This document shows positions 45,588 to 54,593 of a stretch of 64,000 nucleotides of DNA, piece after piece (the first letter of the stretch is position 1; the number at the start of each line of letters is the position of its first letter). The position numbers and the translations under genes were made by a program. The stretch comes from Bordetella ansorpii (lineage in GTDB: Bacteria > Pseudomonadota > Gammaproteobacteria > Burkholderiales > Burkholderiaceae_B), in NCBI RefSeq assembly GCF_900078705.1, contig NZ_FKIF01000009.1:310001-374000 (forward strand), written 5' to 3'. The notes below the pieces were generated by a model. It was not told the DNA's origin, did not search any database, and worked only from the letters and a program-made list of their open reading frames with translations.

Positions 45588-46571
45588 ATGCATATCGAAC
45601 CCGTCACCCAGACTTCGAGCCCCTCGCGCCGCAAGCTGTTCGTCGCCAGCGCCACCTCGGTCGGCGCCGTCGCCGCCACGGCCATCGCCGGCACGGCCGC
45701 CCAGGCCTCCCAGAAGCACGAAGCCGGATCCGCCCAAGGCGGCCACGGCAACGCCTACGTCACGGCCAAGGACGGCACCCGGATCTTCTACAAGGACTGG
45801 GGCCGCGGTCGCCCGGTGGTGTTCTCGCATGGCTGGCCGCTGAATTCGGACGCCTGGGATTCGCAGTTGCTGTTCCTGGTGCAGAACGGCTTTCGCGTCA
45901 TCGCCCATGACCGGCGCGGCCACGGCCGTTCGGACCAGCCCGCGCACGGCAACGACATGGACACGTACGCCGATGACCTGGCCGCCGTGATCGAAGCCCT
46001 GGACCTGGAGGACGCCACGCTGGTCGGCCACTCCACGGGCGGCGGCGAGGTCGCGCACTACATCGGCCGCCACGGCACCAAACGTGTCGCCGGCGCCGTG
46101 CTGATCGGCGCGGTGCCTCCGCTCATGCTGAAGACCGCCGCCAACCCCGGCGGCCTGCCGATGGACGTGTTCGACGGCATCCGCAAGGGTGTGGCCGAGA
46201 ACCGCTCGAAGTTCTACCAGGAACTGGCCGTGCCCTTCTTCGGCTTCAACCGCCCGGACGCCAAGAAAGAGCAGGCCACCATCGACGCCTTCTGGGCGCA
46301 GGGCATGACCGGCGGCATCCTGGGCCAGTACCTCTGCATCCGCGAATTCTCTGAAGTCGACTACACGGCCGACCTGAAGAAGATCGACGTGCCCACGCTG
46401 ATCCTGCACGGCGACGACGACCAGATCGTGCCGATCGCCGATTCGGCCGAACTGTCCGCCAAGCTGGTGAAGAACGCCACGCTGAAGGTCTACAAGGGCG
46501 CCTCGCACGGCATGTGCGTGGTGAACGCCGACCAGGTCAACGCCGACCTGCTGGCCTTCCTGAAGCGCTGA
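45588..46571 (+). CDS. Tat-exported alpha/beta hydrolase (chloroperoxidase/arylesterase group)
   Basis: The 327-residue protein has a Tat signal ([20 protein letters not shown] ... AAQAS). The fold shows oxyanion HGWPLN, nucleophile elbow GHSTGGGE, acid GDDDQIVP and catalytic His in GASHG. The core closely follows cofactor-free haloperoxidases and esterases. Export of the hydrolase while its neighbours are cytosolic suggests that a substrate is cut outside, then taken up. A strong terminator follows 10 bases after its stop codon. Confidence 0.9.
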   Translation: MHIEPVTQTSSPSRRKLFVASATSVGAVAATAIAGTAAQASQKHEAGSAQGGHGNAYVTAKDGTRIFYKDWGRGRPVVFSHGWPLNSDAWDSQLLFLVQNGFRVIAHDRRGHGRSDQPAHGNDMDTYADDLAAVIEALDLEDATLVGHSTGGGEVAHYIGRHGTKRVAGAVLIGAVPPLMLKTAANPGGLPMDVFDGIRKGVAENRSKFYQELAVPFFGFNRPDAKKEQATIDAFWAQGMTGGILGQYLCIREFSEVDYTADLKKIDVPTLILHGDDDQIVPIADSAELSAKLVKNATLKVYKGASHGMCVVNADQVNADLLAFLKR

Positions 46572-46580
46572 TGCGCCCGA

Positions 46581-46612
46581 AGGCGCGCGCCGCAATGGCG
46601 CGCGCCTTTTTT
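46581..46612 (+). terminator. Intrinsic terminator inside the hydrolase gene train
   Basis: A perfect 10-bp stem GGCGCGCGCC-GCAAT-GGCGCGCGCC is followed by TTTTTT. It separates the first two genes from the amidohydrolase, MFS and XapX genes, so the latter are lower-expressed or have their own promoter. Confidence 0.88.
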
Positions 46613-46659
46613 CATTTCGGCCGCGCGCTCCGGCGTGGCCCCGTATCGAGAGCCACGCC

Positions 46660-48528
46660 ATGAACGCCCCCTCCACCCCCGATCTCATCCTCTTCAACGG
46701 CAAGTTCACCACCCTGGACCGCAGCCGCCCCGAAGCCAGCGCCGTCGCCATCCTGGAAGGCCGCTTCAGCGCCGTGGGCGACCGCGACGACATCATGAAG
46801 CTGGCGGGCCCCGCCACGCGCGTCATCGACCTGCGGGGCCGGCGCGCCATCCCGGGCCTGATCGACAGCCACATGCACATCATCCGCGGCGGGCTGAACT
46901 ACAACATGGAGCTGCGCTGGGACGGCGTGCGTTCGCTGGCAGACGCCATGCGCATGCTCAAGGAGCAGGTGGACCGCACGCCCGCCCCGCAATGGGTGCG
47001 CATCGTCGGCGGCTTCACCGAGCACCAGTTCGCCGAGAAGCGCCTGCCCACGCTGGAAGAGATCAACGCGGTGGCGCCCGATACGCCCGTTTTCATCCTG
47101 CACCTGTACGACCGCGCCCTGCTGAACGCGGCCGCGCTGCGCGTGGTGGGCTACACCAAGGACACGCCCAATCCCCCCGGCGGCGAGATCGTGCGCGACG
47201 CGCAGGGCGATCCCACCGGCATGCTGGTGGCCAAGCCCAACGCCACCATCCTGTACGCCACGCTGTCCAAGGGTCCCAAGCTGCCCGCCGAATACCAGAA
47301 GAATTCCACGCGCCACTTCATGCGCGAAGTGAACCGCCTGGGCGTGACCGGCGTGATCGACGCGGGCGGCGGCTACCAGAACTATCCCGATGACTACCAG
47401 ATCATCGAGGAACTGCACCGCGAAGGCCACCTGACGGTGCGCCTGGCCTACAACCTGTTCACGCAGAAGCCCAAGGAAGAACTGGCCGACTTCCAGAACT
47501 GGAGCACCAAGGTGCGGCCGGGCCAGGGCGATGACATGTACCGCCACAACGGCGCCGGCGAAATGCTGGTGTACACGGCCGCCGACTTCGAGGATTTCCG
47601 CGTCGAGCGGCCCGACATGGCGCCCTCGATGGAAGCCGACCTGGAGCCCGTGATCCGCCTGCTGGCCGAGAAACGCTGGCCATGGCGCCTGCACGCCACT
47701 TATGACGAAACCATCTCGCGCGCGCTGGACGTGTACGAGAAGGTGGCCCGCGACGTGCCGTTCGAGGGCCTGAACTGGTTCTTCGACCACGCCGAGACCA
47801 TCTCGGACCGCAACATCGACCGCATCGCCGCGCTGGGCGGCGGCATCGCCGTGCAGCATCGCATGGCCTACCAGGGCGAGTACTTCGTGGAACGCTACGG
47901 TTCGCGCGCCGCGCAAGCCACCCCGCCCATCCGCCGCATGCTGGAGCGCGGCGTGAAAGTCGGCGCGGGCACCGACGCCACGCGCGTGGCGTCGTACAAC
48001 CCCTGGGTATCGCTGTACTGGCTGACCACCGGCAAGACGGTGGGCGGCATGCAGTTGTACCCGCAGGCCAACGTGCTGGACCGCGAGAGCGCGCTGCGCC
48101 TGTGGACGGAAGCCAATACCTGGTTCTCGTCGGAAACCGGCAAGAAGGGCCGCATCGAGGCCGGCCAGCTGGCCGACCTGGCCGTGCTGTCGGCCGACTA
48201 CTTTTCGGTGCCCGGCGACGACATCCAGGACATCACGTCGGTGCTGACCGTGCTGGGCGGCAAGGTGGTGCACGGCGACGGCGACTTCCGCGGCCTGGCG
48301 CCCGAACTGCCGGCGGCGATGCCCGACTGGTCGCCCGTGCGCCACGTCGGCGGCTACCAGGCGCGCGCCACGCTGACCGAGCGTCGCAAGATGGCCCCGC
48401 TGTGCGCCTGCGCCAGTTCGTGCGGCGTGCACGGCCATGCGCACGCCGGCGCCTGGGGCGCCCCGGTGCCGACCTCGGAGGCCGGCAGCTTCTGGGGCTC
48501 GCTGGGCTGCTCGTGCTGGGCCTTCTGA
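46660..48528 (+). CDS. Amidohydrolase (YtcJ-like) with Cys/His-rich tail
   Basis: The 622-residue protein belongs to the Amidohydrolase_3 group: metal motif GLIDSHMHIIRGG, His in WRLHATYDET, WFFDHAETI and acid GAGTDATRVASYNP. It resembles the large YtcJ-like enzymes that cut N-substituted amides. The last 40 residues are unusual: CACASSCGVHGHAHAGAW, then GSLGCSCWAF, with five Cys and three His. This could bind metal; the reading frame runs smoothly into it, so it is not an obvious frameshift. It lies after the terminator at 46581. Confidence 0.88.
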   Translation: MNAPSTPDLILFNGKFTTLDRSRPEASAVAILEGRFSAVGDRDDIMKLAGPATRVIDLRGRRAIPGLIDSHMHIIRGGLNYNMELRWDGVRSLADAMRMLKEQVDRTPAPQWVRIVGGFTEHQFAEKRLPTLEEINAVAPDTPVFILHLYDRALLNAAALRVVGYTKDTPNPPGGEIVRDAQGDPTGMLVAKPNATILYATLSKGPKLPAEYQKNSTRHFMREVNRLGVTGVIDAGGGYQNYPDDYQIIEELHREGHLTVRLAYNLFTQKPKEELADFQNWSTKVRPGQGDDMYRHNGAGEMLVYTAADFEDFRVERPDMAPSMEADLEPVIRLLAEKRWPWRLHATYDETISRALDVYEKVARDVPFEGLNWFFDHAETISDRNIDRIAALGGGIAVQHRMAYQGEYFVERYGSRAAQATPPIRRMLERGVKVGAGTDATRVASYNPWVSLYWLTTGKTVGGMQLYPQANVLDRESALRLWTEANTWFSSETGKKGRIEAGQLADLAVLSADYFSVPGDDIQDITSVLTVLGGKVVHGDGDFRGLAPELPAAMPDWSPVRHVGGYQARATLTERRKMAPLCACASSCGVHGHAHAGAWGAPVPTSEAGSFWGSLGCSCWAF

Positions 48529-48571
48529 CTGCCGCGACGCGGACCTTCCTTTCCTGCGGAGACCCCGAACA

Positions 48572-50182
48572 ATGAGCACGACCTCCTCCCCGCCGGCGGC
48601 GGCGCCCAAGCCGTTCGCCGCGCTGGGGCACGTCACCTTCGCCGTACTGTGGGTGGCCACCATCCTGGGCAACATCGGCGGCTTCATGCGCGACGTGGCC
48701 AATGCCTGGCTCGCCACCGAACTGTCGAGTTCGCCCGCGGCCGTGGCGGCGATCCAGGCCGCGGCCACGCTGCCCGTCTTCCTGCTGGCCATTCCCGCCG
48801 GCGTACTGTCGGACATCCTGGACCGCCGCAAACTGCTGATCGTGATCCAGTTCGGCCTGGGGCTGGTCAGCGGCACGCTGATGCTGCTGGCCTGGCACGA
48901 CGCGCTGACGATCGAGATCCTGATCGGCATGGCGGCACTGGGCGGCATCGGCGCCGCGCTGATGGGTCCGACCTGGCAGTCCATCGTGCCCGAGCTGGTG
49001 CCGCTGCGCGAGCTGCGCGGCGCCGTGGCGCTGAACTCGCTGGGCGTGAACATCTCGCGCGCCATCGGCCCGGCAGCCGGTGGCCTGCTGCTGGCCAGCT
49101 TCGGCGCGGCGGCGACTTATGCGATGGATTTCATCAGCTACCTCATCGTGATCGGCGCGCTGGTCTGGTGGCGGCGCGTGCCGCGCGCCAGCGATCCCCT
49201 GCGCGAGCACTTCTTCAGCGCCTTGCGGGCCGGCCTGCGCTATACGCGGGCGCACAGCAAGCTGCACGTGGTGCTGGTGCGCGCGGGCGTGTACTTCGTA
49301 TCGGGCAGCGCCGTCTGGGCCCTGCTGCCGCTGGTGGCCAAGCAACTGCTGCACGGCGACGCCGGCCTGTACGGCATGCTGCTGGGCATGGTGGGCGCGG
49401 GCGCCATCCTGGGCGCGCTGGCGCTGCCGAAGCTGCAAGGCGTGCTGAACGCCGACCGCCTGATCCTGGCCGCGGCCATCGCCACGGCCGCGGCGATGGC
49501 CGTGCTCAGCCGCTCCCCGCCCCTGTGGCTGGCGGCCCCCTTCCTGGTGCTGCTGGGCATGGCCTGGATCACGGCGCTGACCACGCTGGGCAGCACGGCG
49601 CAGGCCATCCTGCCCGACTGGGTGCGTGGCCGGGCGTTGTCCGTCTACCAGATGGTGTTCAACGGCGCCCTGGCCGGCGGCAGCCTGCTGTGGGGCGCCG
49701 TGGCGCAGGAGATGGGCGTGGCCCACGGCCTGCTGGTGTCGGCGGGCGTGCTGGTGGCCACCTCGCTGCTGGTGCACCGCGTGGCGCTGCCGCGCGGCGA
49801 GGAAGACCTGCAGCCGGCCCAGCCCTGGCCCGATCCGCAGGTGGCCGCGGTGGTCGAGCACGACCGCAGCCCGGTGCTGATCCAGATCGAGTACCGCGTG
49901 AAGCAGGAAGACCGCCAGGAATTCCTGCGCGCGGTGCGCCGCCTGTCCGAGGAGCGCCTGCGCGACGGCGCCTTCAACTGGGGCGTGATGGAAGACTCCG
50001 CCGATCCCCAGCGGCTGGTGGAGTGGTTCATGGTGGAATCCTGGGCCGAGCACATGCGCCAGCACCGCCGCGTCCACAACGCGGACGCGGACCTGCAACG
50101 CGAACTGCTGCGTTTCCACCAGGGCGATACGCCGCCGCAAGTCCAGCACCTGCTGGGCATGAAGTTACCCCCGCTGCACTGA
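48572..50182 (+). CDS. MFS exporter (EntS-type) fused to an antibiotic-biosynthesis-monooxygenase-like domain
   Basis: This is a 536-residue protein. Residues about 15-425 are a twelve-helix MFS_3 (EntS-like) transporter with VLSDILDRRKLLIVIQ between helices 2 and 3. Residues about 430-536 are soluble and resemble ABM/dimeric ferredoxin-like domains (VLIQIEYRVKQEDRQEFLRA, VEWFMVESWAEHMRQHRRV). The same fusion is known in related MFS proteins. It may sense or modify the exported compound. The start at 48572 follows CGGAGA; the frame is open further upstream into the amidohydrolase gene. Confidence 0.88.
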   Translation: MSTTSSPPAAAPKPFAALGHVTFAVLWVATILGNIGGFMRDVANAWLATELSSSPAAVAAIQAAATLPVFLLAIPAGVLSDILDRRKLLIVIQFGLGLVSGTLMLLAWHDALTIEILIGMAALGGIGAALMGPTWQSIVPELVPLRELRGAVALNSLGVNISRAIGPAAGGLLLASFGAAATYAMDFISYLIVIGALVWWRRVPRASDPLREHFFSALRAGLRYTRAHSKLHVVLVRAGVYFVSGSAVWALLPLVAKQLLHGDAGLYGMLLGMVGAGAILGALALPKLQGVLNADRLILAAAIATAAAMAVLSRSPPLWLAAPFLVLLGMAWITALTTLGSTAQAILPDWVRGRALSVYQMVFNGALAGGSLLWGAVAQEMGVAHGLLVSAGVLVATSLLVHRVALPRGEEDLQPAQPWPDPQVAAVVEHDRSPVLIQIEYRVKQEDRQEFLRAVRRLSEERLRDGAFNWGVMEDSADPQRLVEWFMVESWAEHMRQHRRVHNADADLQRELLRFHQGDTPPQVQHLLGMKLPPLH

Positions 50183-50212
50183 TCCTCTCCTTCACACTCC
50201 GGAATCCGATCC

Positions 50213-50488
50213 ATGAAGCTCTATATCGTTTCCCTGGCCGCCGGCATCCTGGTCGGCATCATCTACGCGCTGCTGCAGGTCCGTTCCCCCGCGCCCCCCG
50301 TCGTGGCGCTGATCGGCCTCTTGGGCATGCTGATCGGCGAGCAGGTCGTGCCGCCGGCGCGGCGCCTGCTGTCCGGTGAGCCCGTGTCGGTGTCGTGGTT
50401 CAAGCAGGAATGCGTGCCGCACATCACGGGCGTGAACCATGCGCCCGAGCCGCACGCGCAGGACACGCAGCCTTCGCAGAAGACCTGA
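50213..50488 (+). CDS. XapX domain protein (DUF1427)
   Basis: The 91-residue protein has two hydrophobic segments: YIVSLAAGILVGIIYALLQV, and VVALIGLLGMLIGEQVVPPA, which is the XapX signature. A hydrophilic tail ends in HAPEPHAQDTQPSQKT. XapX proteins are small membrane proteins of unknown role often at the end of operons. It starts 30 bases after the MFS gene. Confidence 0.88.
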   Translation: MKLYIVSLAAGILVGIIYALLQVRSPAPPVVALIGLLGMLIGEQVVPPARRLLSGEPVSVSWFKQECVPHITGVNHAPEPHAQDTQPSQKT

Positions 50489-50515
50489 GCGGCTTTGCGC
50501 CCGGCCTGCGCGGCG

Positions 50516-50531
50516 CCATACTTAGGTATGG
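50516..50531. promoter_or_regulatory. Inverted repeat upstream of receiver-only gene
   Basis: CCATAC-TTAG-GTATGG is a 6+6 bp palindrome about 100 bases before the receiver-only gene. Its size fits a LuxR/FixJ-type dimer site. The binding protein is unknown; the response regulator at 43777 is the obvious candidate. Confidence 0.4.
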
Positions 50532-50631
50532 GTTCCGCCGCCGGGCCCCCGCGCTTATGCTGGAGCGGTATGCCGAGGCGGCCTTTCACGCCGGCGTATC
50601 CCCCGCGCCAGACAACGACAAGGACAGTCGC

Positions 50632-51015
50632 GTGAGTGCCCCCCCTGTAATCGCCATCGTCGACGACGACGCCTCCGTCCGGACCGCCCTGGGCCGCCTG
50701 CTGCGTTCGATCGATCTGGAGGTGCGGCTGTACGACCGCGGGCAGGCGCTGCTGGACGACATCGACACGGCCGCGCCGGATTGCGTGGTCACCGACATCC
50801 GCATGCCGGGCCTGAGCGGCTTCGACCTGTGCGCGGCCTTGCGGCGCCGCGGGATGGAGGTCCCCGTCATCTTCATGACGGCCTATGTGCAGGAAGGCTT
50901 CGCGCAGCGCGCCAGCGAGGCGCGAGCCACCTGCTTCATCCAGAAGCCGTTCGCCGGTGCCGAGCTGATCGCCTGTATCGCGAACGCGCTGGGCGACGGC
51001 GCCGCCCACCTGTAG
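50632..51015 (+). CDS. Receiver-only response regulator
   Basis: The 127-residue single receiver domain has acidic pocket VDDDASVRT, phospho-acceptor Asp55 in VVTDIRMPGLSG, Thr in FMTAY and Lys in IQKPFAGAEL. There is no output domain. The start is GTG with AAGGA 7 bases before; an in-frame ATG at 50557 is less likely. Located right after the hydrolase operon, it may drain phosphate from the large histidine kinase or compete with the regulator at 43777. Confidence 0.9.
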   Translation: MSAPPVIAIVDDDASVRTALGRLLRSIDLEVRLYDRGQALLDDIDTAAPDCVVTDIRMPGLSGFDLCAALRRRGMEVPVIFMTAYVQEGFAQRASEARATCFIQKPFAGAELIACIANALGDGAAHL

Positions 51016-51032
51016 CGCCGCTGCCGAAGGCG

Positions 51033-51836
51033 CTAGCGCCGCGCTTCCTGCTGGGCCGCGCGCAGGCGCCGCATGACTTCGCTGTTCAGTTCGCGGTTCG
51101 CGGAGGTCCACTTGCGGGTCATCCGGTCGATCTCGGCCTGCAACCGGGACACCAGCGCATCGTCACCCTTGGCCAGCCCCCAGATGGCGTATTCCGCATA
51201 GGTTTCGTAGGTACCGAAGCGCTGCACCGCCTGCTCGAACGCGGCGCGCGCCTGCGCGTCGCGGCTGACGCCGGCATAGCAGCGCGCCATCAACAGCAAC
51301 ACGCCTTCGGCGCGATAGTTGGGATGCTGCGTGCTCAGCGCCTCGAGATGCGGCAAGGCATCCTGGTAGCGGCGGCAGGCCACGAACGAGCGCGCGGCGC
51401 CGTAGAGCAGGTCGGCATCGGTGGAGAACGGTCCTTTCAGCGCGCCCTCGTAAAGCGTGGCGGCCTCTTCGGCCTGGCCCGCGTCCAGCAAGGCGGCGGC
51501 CAGGCGCATCTGGTTCTGCGCGGTGGGCGTCTCGTCGAAATCGGAACGGGCCAGGCGCACCGCCTTGCCGGGATCGAGCGCGCGGGAGGCGGCCGACACG
51601 GCCTTGAAGGCGCCTCGCTCCAGCCGGCTGCTGGGCAGATAGACGGCGAACAGGTACACGATGCTGCCCAGCATGGGAAATGCGAACAGAATGAAAAGCC
51701 AGTACAGCGGCTGCCCGCTGCGCACCACATGGATGGCGCACAGCAGCGCCAGAACGATATGCAAACCCAGGCCGATGAATGGCATGCCGACAATGCTCCA
51801 GTTCGTGACGCGGCGATGGTAGCCGCTTATGCTCAA
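51033..51836 (-). CDS. Membrane-anchored TPR protein
   Basis: The 267-residue protein has two N-terminal transmembrane segments (about residues 18-40 and 45-67) resembling the PLDc_N hydrophobic domain. A TPR-like helical region follows (NQMRLAAALLDAGQAEEAAT, GAARSFVACRRYQDALPHLE). The start may be the ATG at 51785 (MPFIGLGLHIV). Function is unknown; assembly of a complex at the membrane is plausible. Confidence 0.8.
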   Translation of the reverse strand: MSISGYHRRVTNWSIVGMPFIGLGLHIVLALLCAIHVVRSGQPLYWLFILFAFPMLGSIVYLFAVYLPSSRLERGAFKAVSAASRALDPGKAVRLARSDFDETPTAQNQMRLAAALLDAGQAEEAATLYEGALKGPFSTDADLLYGAARSFVACRRYQDALPHLEALSTQHPNYRAEGVLLLMARCYAGVSRDAQARAAFEQAVQRFGTYETYAEYAIWGLAKGDDALVSRLQAEIDRMTRKWTSANRELNSEVMRRLRAAQQEARR

Positions 51837-51935
51837 GCAGAAAACCGTTCATGCGGCCTGGCACGGGGCCATGGCCCAAGCGCCGAATCGCGACGGCCCG
51901 GCGCGAGTGGCTGAACCGCCCTCGTCAGGAATACG

Positions 51936-52877
51936 TCAGCCGAACCGCCCCAGATACGCATCCAGCCGCCGGGCCAGGAGCTCGTCATGCGCGGCATTGC
52001 CGCCGAACATGAAGCACCGCGCGCAATGGCGCGGAAAGCGGATCGGCGCCAGATGGCGCGCCACGGCGCGGTAGGCCGACAGGCTTTCATGCTTGCTGGC
52101 ATCGCCCCACACGGGCTCGGGTCCCGCGGTGACGGCGATGGCCTTCTCGCCGCAACGGGTCGACACGCCTGGCTCCCGCTCCAGCGCCGCCAGGGCCGAG
52201 GACAGCCGGCTGAAGAACGACCAGCCGATCAGGGTGCGCCAGCCGATGTCGGCGATGCCCGGCTGTTCGTCCGGCGTCCAGCGGTGCATCGAGCCCTCGC
52301 GCCGCACGCCGTCCATCACCATCGACGGCGATATGTGGATGGCGGCCGGATAACGCTCCAGTTCCCGCGCCATGCCGAACGACAGGCTGCTGTTGTAAGG
52401 CGGCAGAAAAAAGCCCATGCCCATCACACCGCAGATCAGCCTGGTGCCCAGCAACAGGTCGGTGATGGTATCGGCGAACGCGACGTTATGCGCGTGCTCG
52501 GCTGGCAGGTCGATCTCGAAGAGCGCCATCTCGCTGCGCTGCTCCACCCCGAAATAGGGCAAGGCAGGCTCCTCGAATTCGGACAGGGCATAACCATAGC
52601 GGCGCAGCCCCTCTCCATAGGCAGTGCCGGACTGCTCGAAAAATGCCCGGCCATCGGCCGCCAGACCCGGAGTGATCTTGCGGATCTTGCCCCGGTGTTC
52701 GAGGAAATGGAAAGAGGCCATATAGGCGGCGGCGCCCCAGGCGTCTTCGAACAAGCGATAAGCCTGCGTCAACGCATCCCGGTTCGCCTCGTCCGCGATC
52801 TCGCCATCCAATAGCGCGATGATGCGGAACGCCGGCACGGCCAACGGGGATTCGTCATACAGCAGCATATCGGGCAT
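51936..52877 (-). CDS. DUF3396 (TsiV3-like) type VI immunity family protein
   Basis: The 313-residue protein follows the DUF3396 pattern: GMGFFLPPYNSSLSFGMARE, ERYPAAIHISPSMVMD, PGIADIGWRTLIGWSFFSRL, then GEKAIAVTAGPEPVWGD and HLAPIRFPRHCA. The start at 52877 has GAAGGA well placed. TsiV3-type proteins protect against lysozyme-like VgrG effectors, though some relatives are cytosolic. No signal peptide is seen and no effector gene lies beside it, so it is an orphan. Confidence 0.78.
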   Translation of the reverse strand: MPDMLLYDESPLAVPAFRIIALLDGEIADEANRDALTQAYRLFEDAWGAAAYMASFHFLEHRGKIRKITPGLAADGRAFFEQSGTAYGEGLRRYGYALSEFEEPALPYFGVEQRSEMALFEIDLPAEHAHNVAFADTITDLLLGTRLICGVMGMGFFLPPYNSSLSFGMARELERYPAAIHISPSMVMDGVRREGSMHRWTPDEQPGIADIGWRTLIGWSFFSRLSSALAALEREPGVSTRCGEKAIAVTAGPEPVWGDASKHESLSAYRAVARHLAPIRFPRHCARCFMFGGNAAHDELLARRLDAYLGRFG

Positions 52878-53076
52878 GGCCTTGCATCCTTCCTTCTCGC
52901 AGTGGGCAGAAAGACGGCCGTCGCCAGCCGCGCAGGGAAAAACCCCGCGATTGTGCAAGCCCCGGACGGGCAATGTCCTACCGAATCCTTCGACATGCCA
53001 GCAATCCATACAAAGCCTTCCCGCGTCCCCCTGCGCGCCGGGCGCTCTCGAAAAGGTTTGGATATAACTCTCTGCC

Positions 53077-53751
53077 CTACTGCGGCGGCGCGGGCTGCGG
53101 ATCCCCGTCGCCGCCCGCCCCCGAGACGATCCCGCCCTCGACGCTGCCCAGATCGGCCAGCAGATCGTAGCAACGCGACTCCAGTTCCTCGGCGGCCGCG
53201 GCACGTTGGGGGGACGCCTCATCGACCGCGCTGCGGCAGCGCAGGCCCACCGCCACGGCCGGCTTCTGCTCGCGGCCTTCCTCGGTCACGCCCTTGATAC
53301 TGATGAACTGTACGAAGTGATAGCGCTTGCCGTTGTCCAGGGCCGTGTAGATCAACTGCGCGCCGCCGGCTTCGAACTCCATGCCGGGCATGTTCTCGAC
53401 CTCGCGCATGGTGTTCTGGATGGCTTCATCGCTGGCGTGCTCCAGCGCGCGGGCCTCTTCGGGCGGCAGGTCGGCGTAGTTGACCGAAGGCGCCAACGTG
53501 CGCAGCGACAGGCGCGCCACCGCGAACTGGCCGGATACCGACTGCAAGGGAAACCGGTATTCGGCGTACTGCGTGCCGTCCTGGTCCGACTGGGAAACGA
53601 GGCGCCAGTCGGCGGGCGGCACGAACACCGGCTTGCCGCCGGCGAAGGTCAGGCTGCCCGTCACGCCGATCTCGGCGGACAGGGCGGGCGAGGCGCCGAG
53701 AACCCCGGCGACGAGGGCGGATGCAAGAACGGTACGGCGTGATGCGGACAT
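53077..53751 (-). CDS. Exported protein of unknown function
   Basis: The 224-residue product has a signal peptide (SRRTVLASALVAGVLGASPA, cleavage near LSAEI). The twin Arg makes Tat export possible. The mature part is a compact domain (FAGGKPVFVPPADWRLVSQS, GKRYHFVQFISIKGVTEEGR) ending in a Gly/Pro-rich tail. Two Cys in the mature part could form a disulfide. No family is recognised. Confidence 0.72.
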   Translation of the reverse strand: MSASRRTVLASALVAGVLGASPALSAEIGVTGSLTFAGGKPVFVPPADWRLVSQSDQDGTQYAEYRFPLQSVSGQFAVARLSLRTLAPSVNYADLPPEEARALEHASDEAIQNTMREVENMPGMEFEAGGAQLIYTALDNGKRYHFVQFISIKGVTEEGREQKPAVAVGLRCRSAVDEASPQRAAAAEELESRCYDLLADLGSVEGGIVSGAGGDGDPQPAPPQ

Positions 53752-53929
53752 GGATGCGAAGCGATCTGCCTGGATATGCCGCGATGATAGCCGAGCGCGG
53801 GGCAGGTTCGCGCCGCGGACGCCCGGCCGGCGCGGCGCCGCGAATAGGCATAGAATTTCCGCGACCGTTCCGAAAGCCGCGGCATTGCGGCGGCCCGCCC
53901 GGAACAGCCCCGACAAACGAGGAGACACC

Positions 53930-54562
53930 ATGCTGAAGATCTGGGGACGCGCGAATTCCGTCAATGTGCAGAAAGTGCTGTGGTGCTGCGACGAACTGCG
54001 GTTGCCGTACGAACGCATCGACGCCGGCATGCACTACGGCCGCAACAACGAGGCCGCCTACCTGGCCATGAACCCCAACGGCCGCGTGCCCACGCTGGAA
54101 GATGGCGACTTCGTGCTGTGGGAGTCGAACGCCATCCTGCGCTACCTGGCGCTGCAATATGGCGAAGCGAGCGGCCTGTATCCCGAAGGCGCCCGGGCGC
54201 GCGCCAGCATGGAACGCTGGCTGGACTGGACGCTGGCCTCGCTGCAGCCCGCCGAACGGCCGCTGTTCTGGGGCATGGTGCGCACCCCGCCCGAACAGCG
54301 CGACATGGCGGCCCTCCAGAAGGCGGCCGACGAGACCGGCAAGCTGTGGCAAGTGCTGGACGAGCGCCTGAAAGACCGCGCCTACATCGAAGGCCAGGCC
54401 TTCACGCTGGCCGACATCGTGCTGGGCGCCTATTGCCGGCGCTTCCTGGGCGCCGAACTGGACAGCCTGCGCCGCCCGGCCCTGCCGCATCTGCAAGCCT
54501 GGTACGAACGGCTGCAGGAGCGTCCCGCCTTCCGCCGGCACATCGCGCCGGCGCTGACTTGA
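53930..54562 (+). CDS. Glutathione S-transferase
   Basis: The 210-residue protein has an N-terminal thioredoxin-like domain (LKIWGRANSVNVQKVLWCCD, NGRVPTLEDGDFVLWESNAI, where ESNAI binds the gamma-glutamyl part). A helical C-terminal domain (LDWTLASLQPAERPLFWGM, FTLADIVLGAYCRRF) follows. It looks like bacterial GSTs of the theta/beta group. GAGGAGA lies before the ATG. A second GST gene follows after 31 bases in the same direction. Confidence 0.95.
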   Translation: MLKIWGRANSVNVQKVLWCCDELRLPYERIDAGMHYGRNNEAAYLAMNPNGRVPTLEDGDFVLWESNAILRYLALQYGEASGLYPEGARARASMERWLDWTLASLQPAERPLFWGMVRTPPEQRDMAALQKAADETGKLWQVLDERLKDRAYIEGQAFTLADIVLGAYCRRFLGAELDSLRRPALPHLQAWYERLQERPAFRRHIAPALT

Positions 54563-54593
54563 TCCCTTTCTCTTTCAGGAGCCCATCGCGGCC

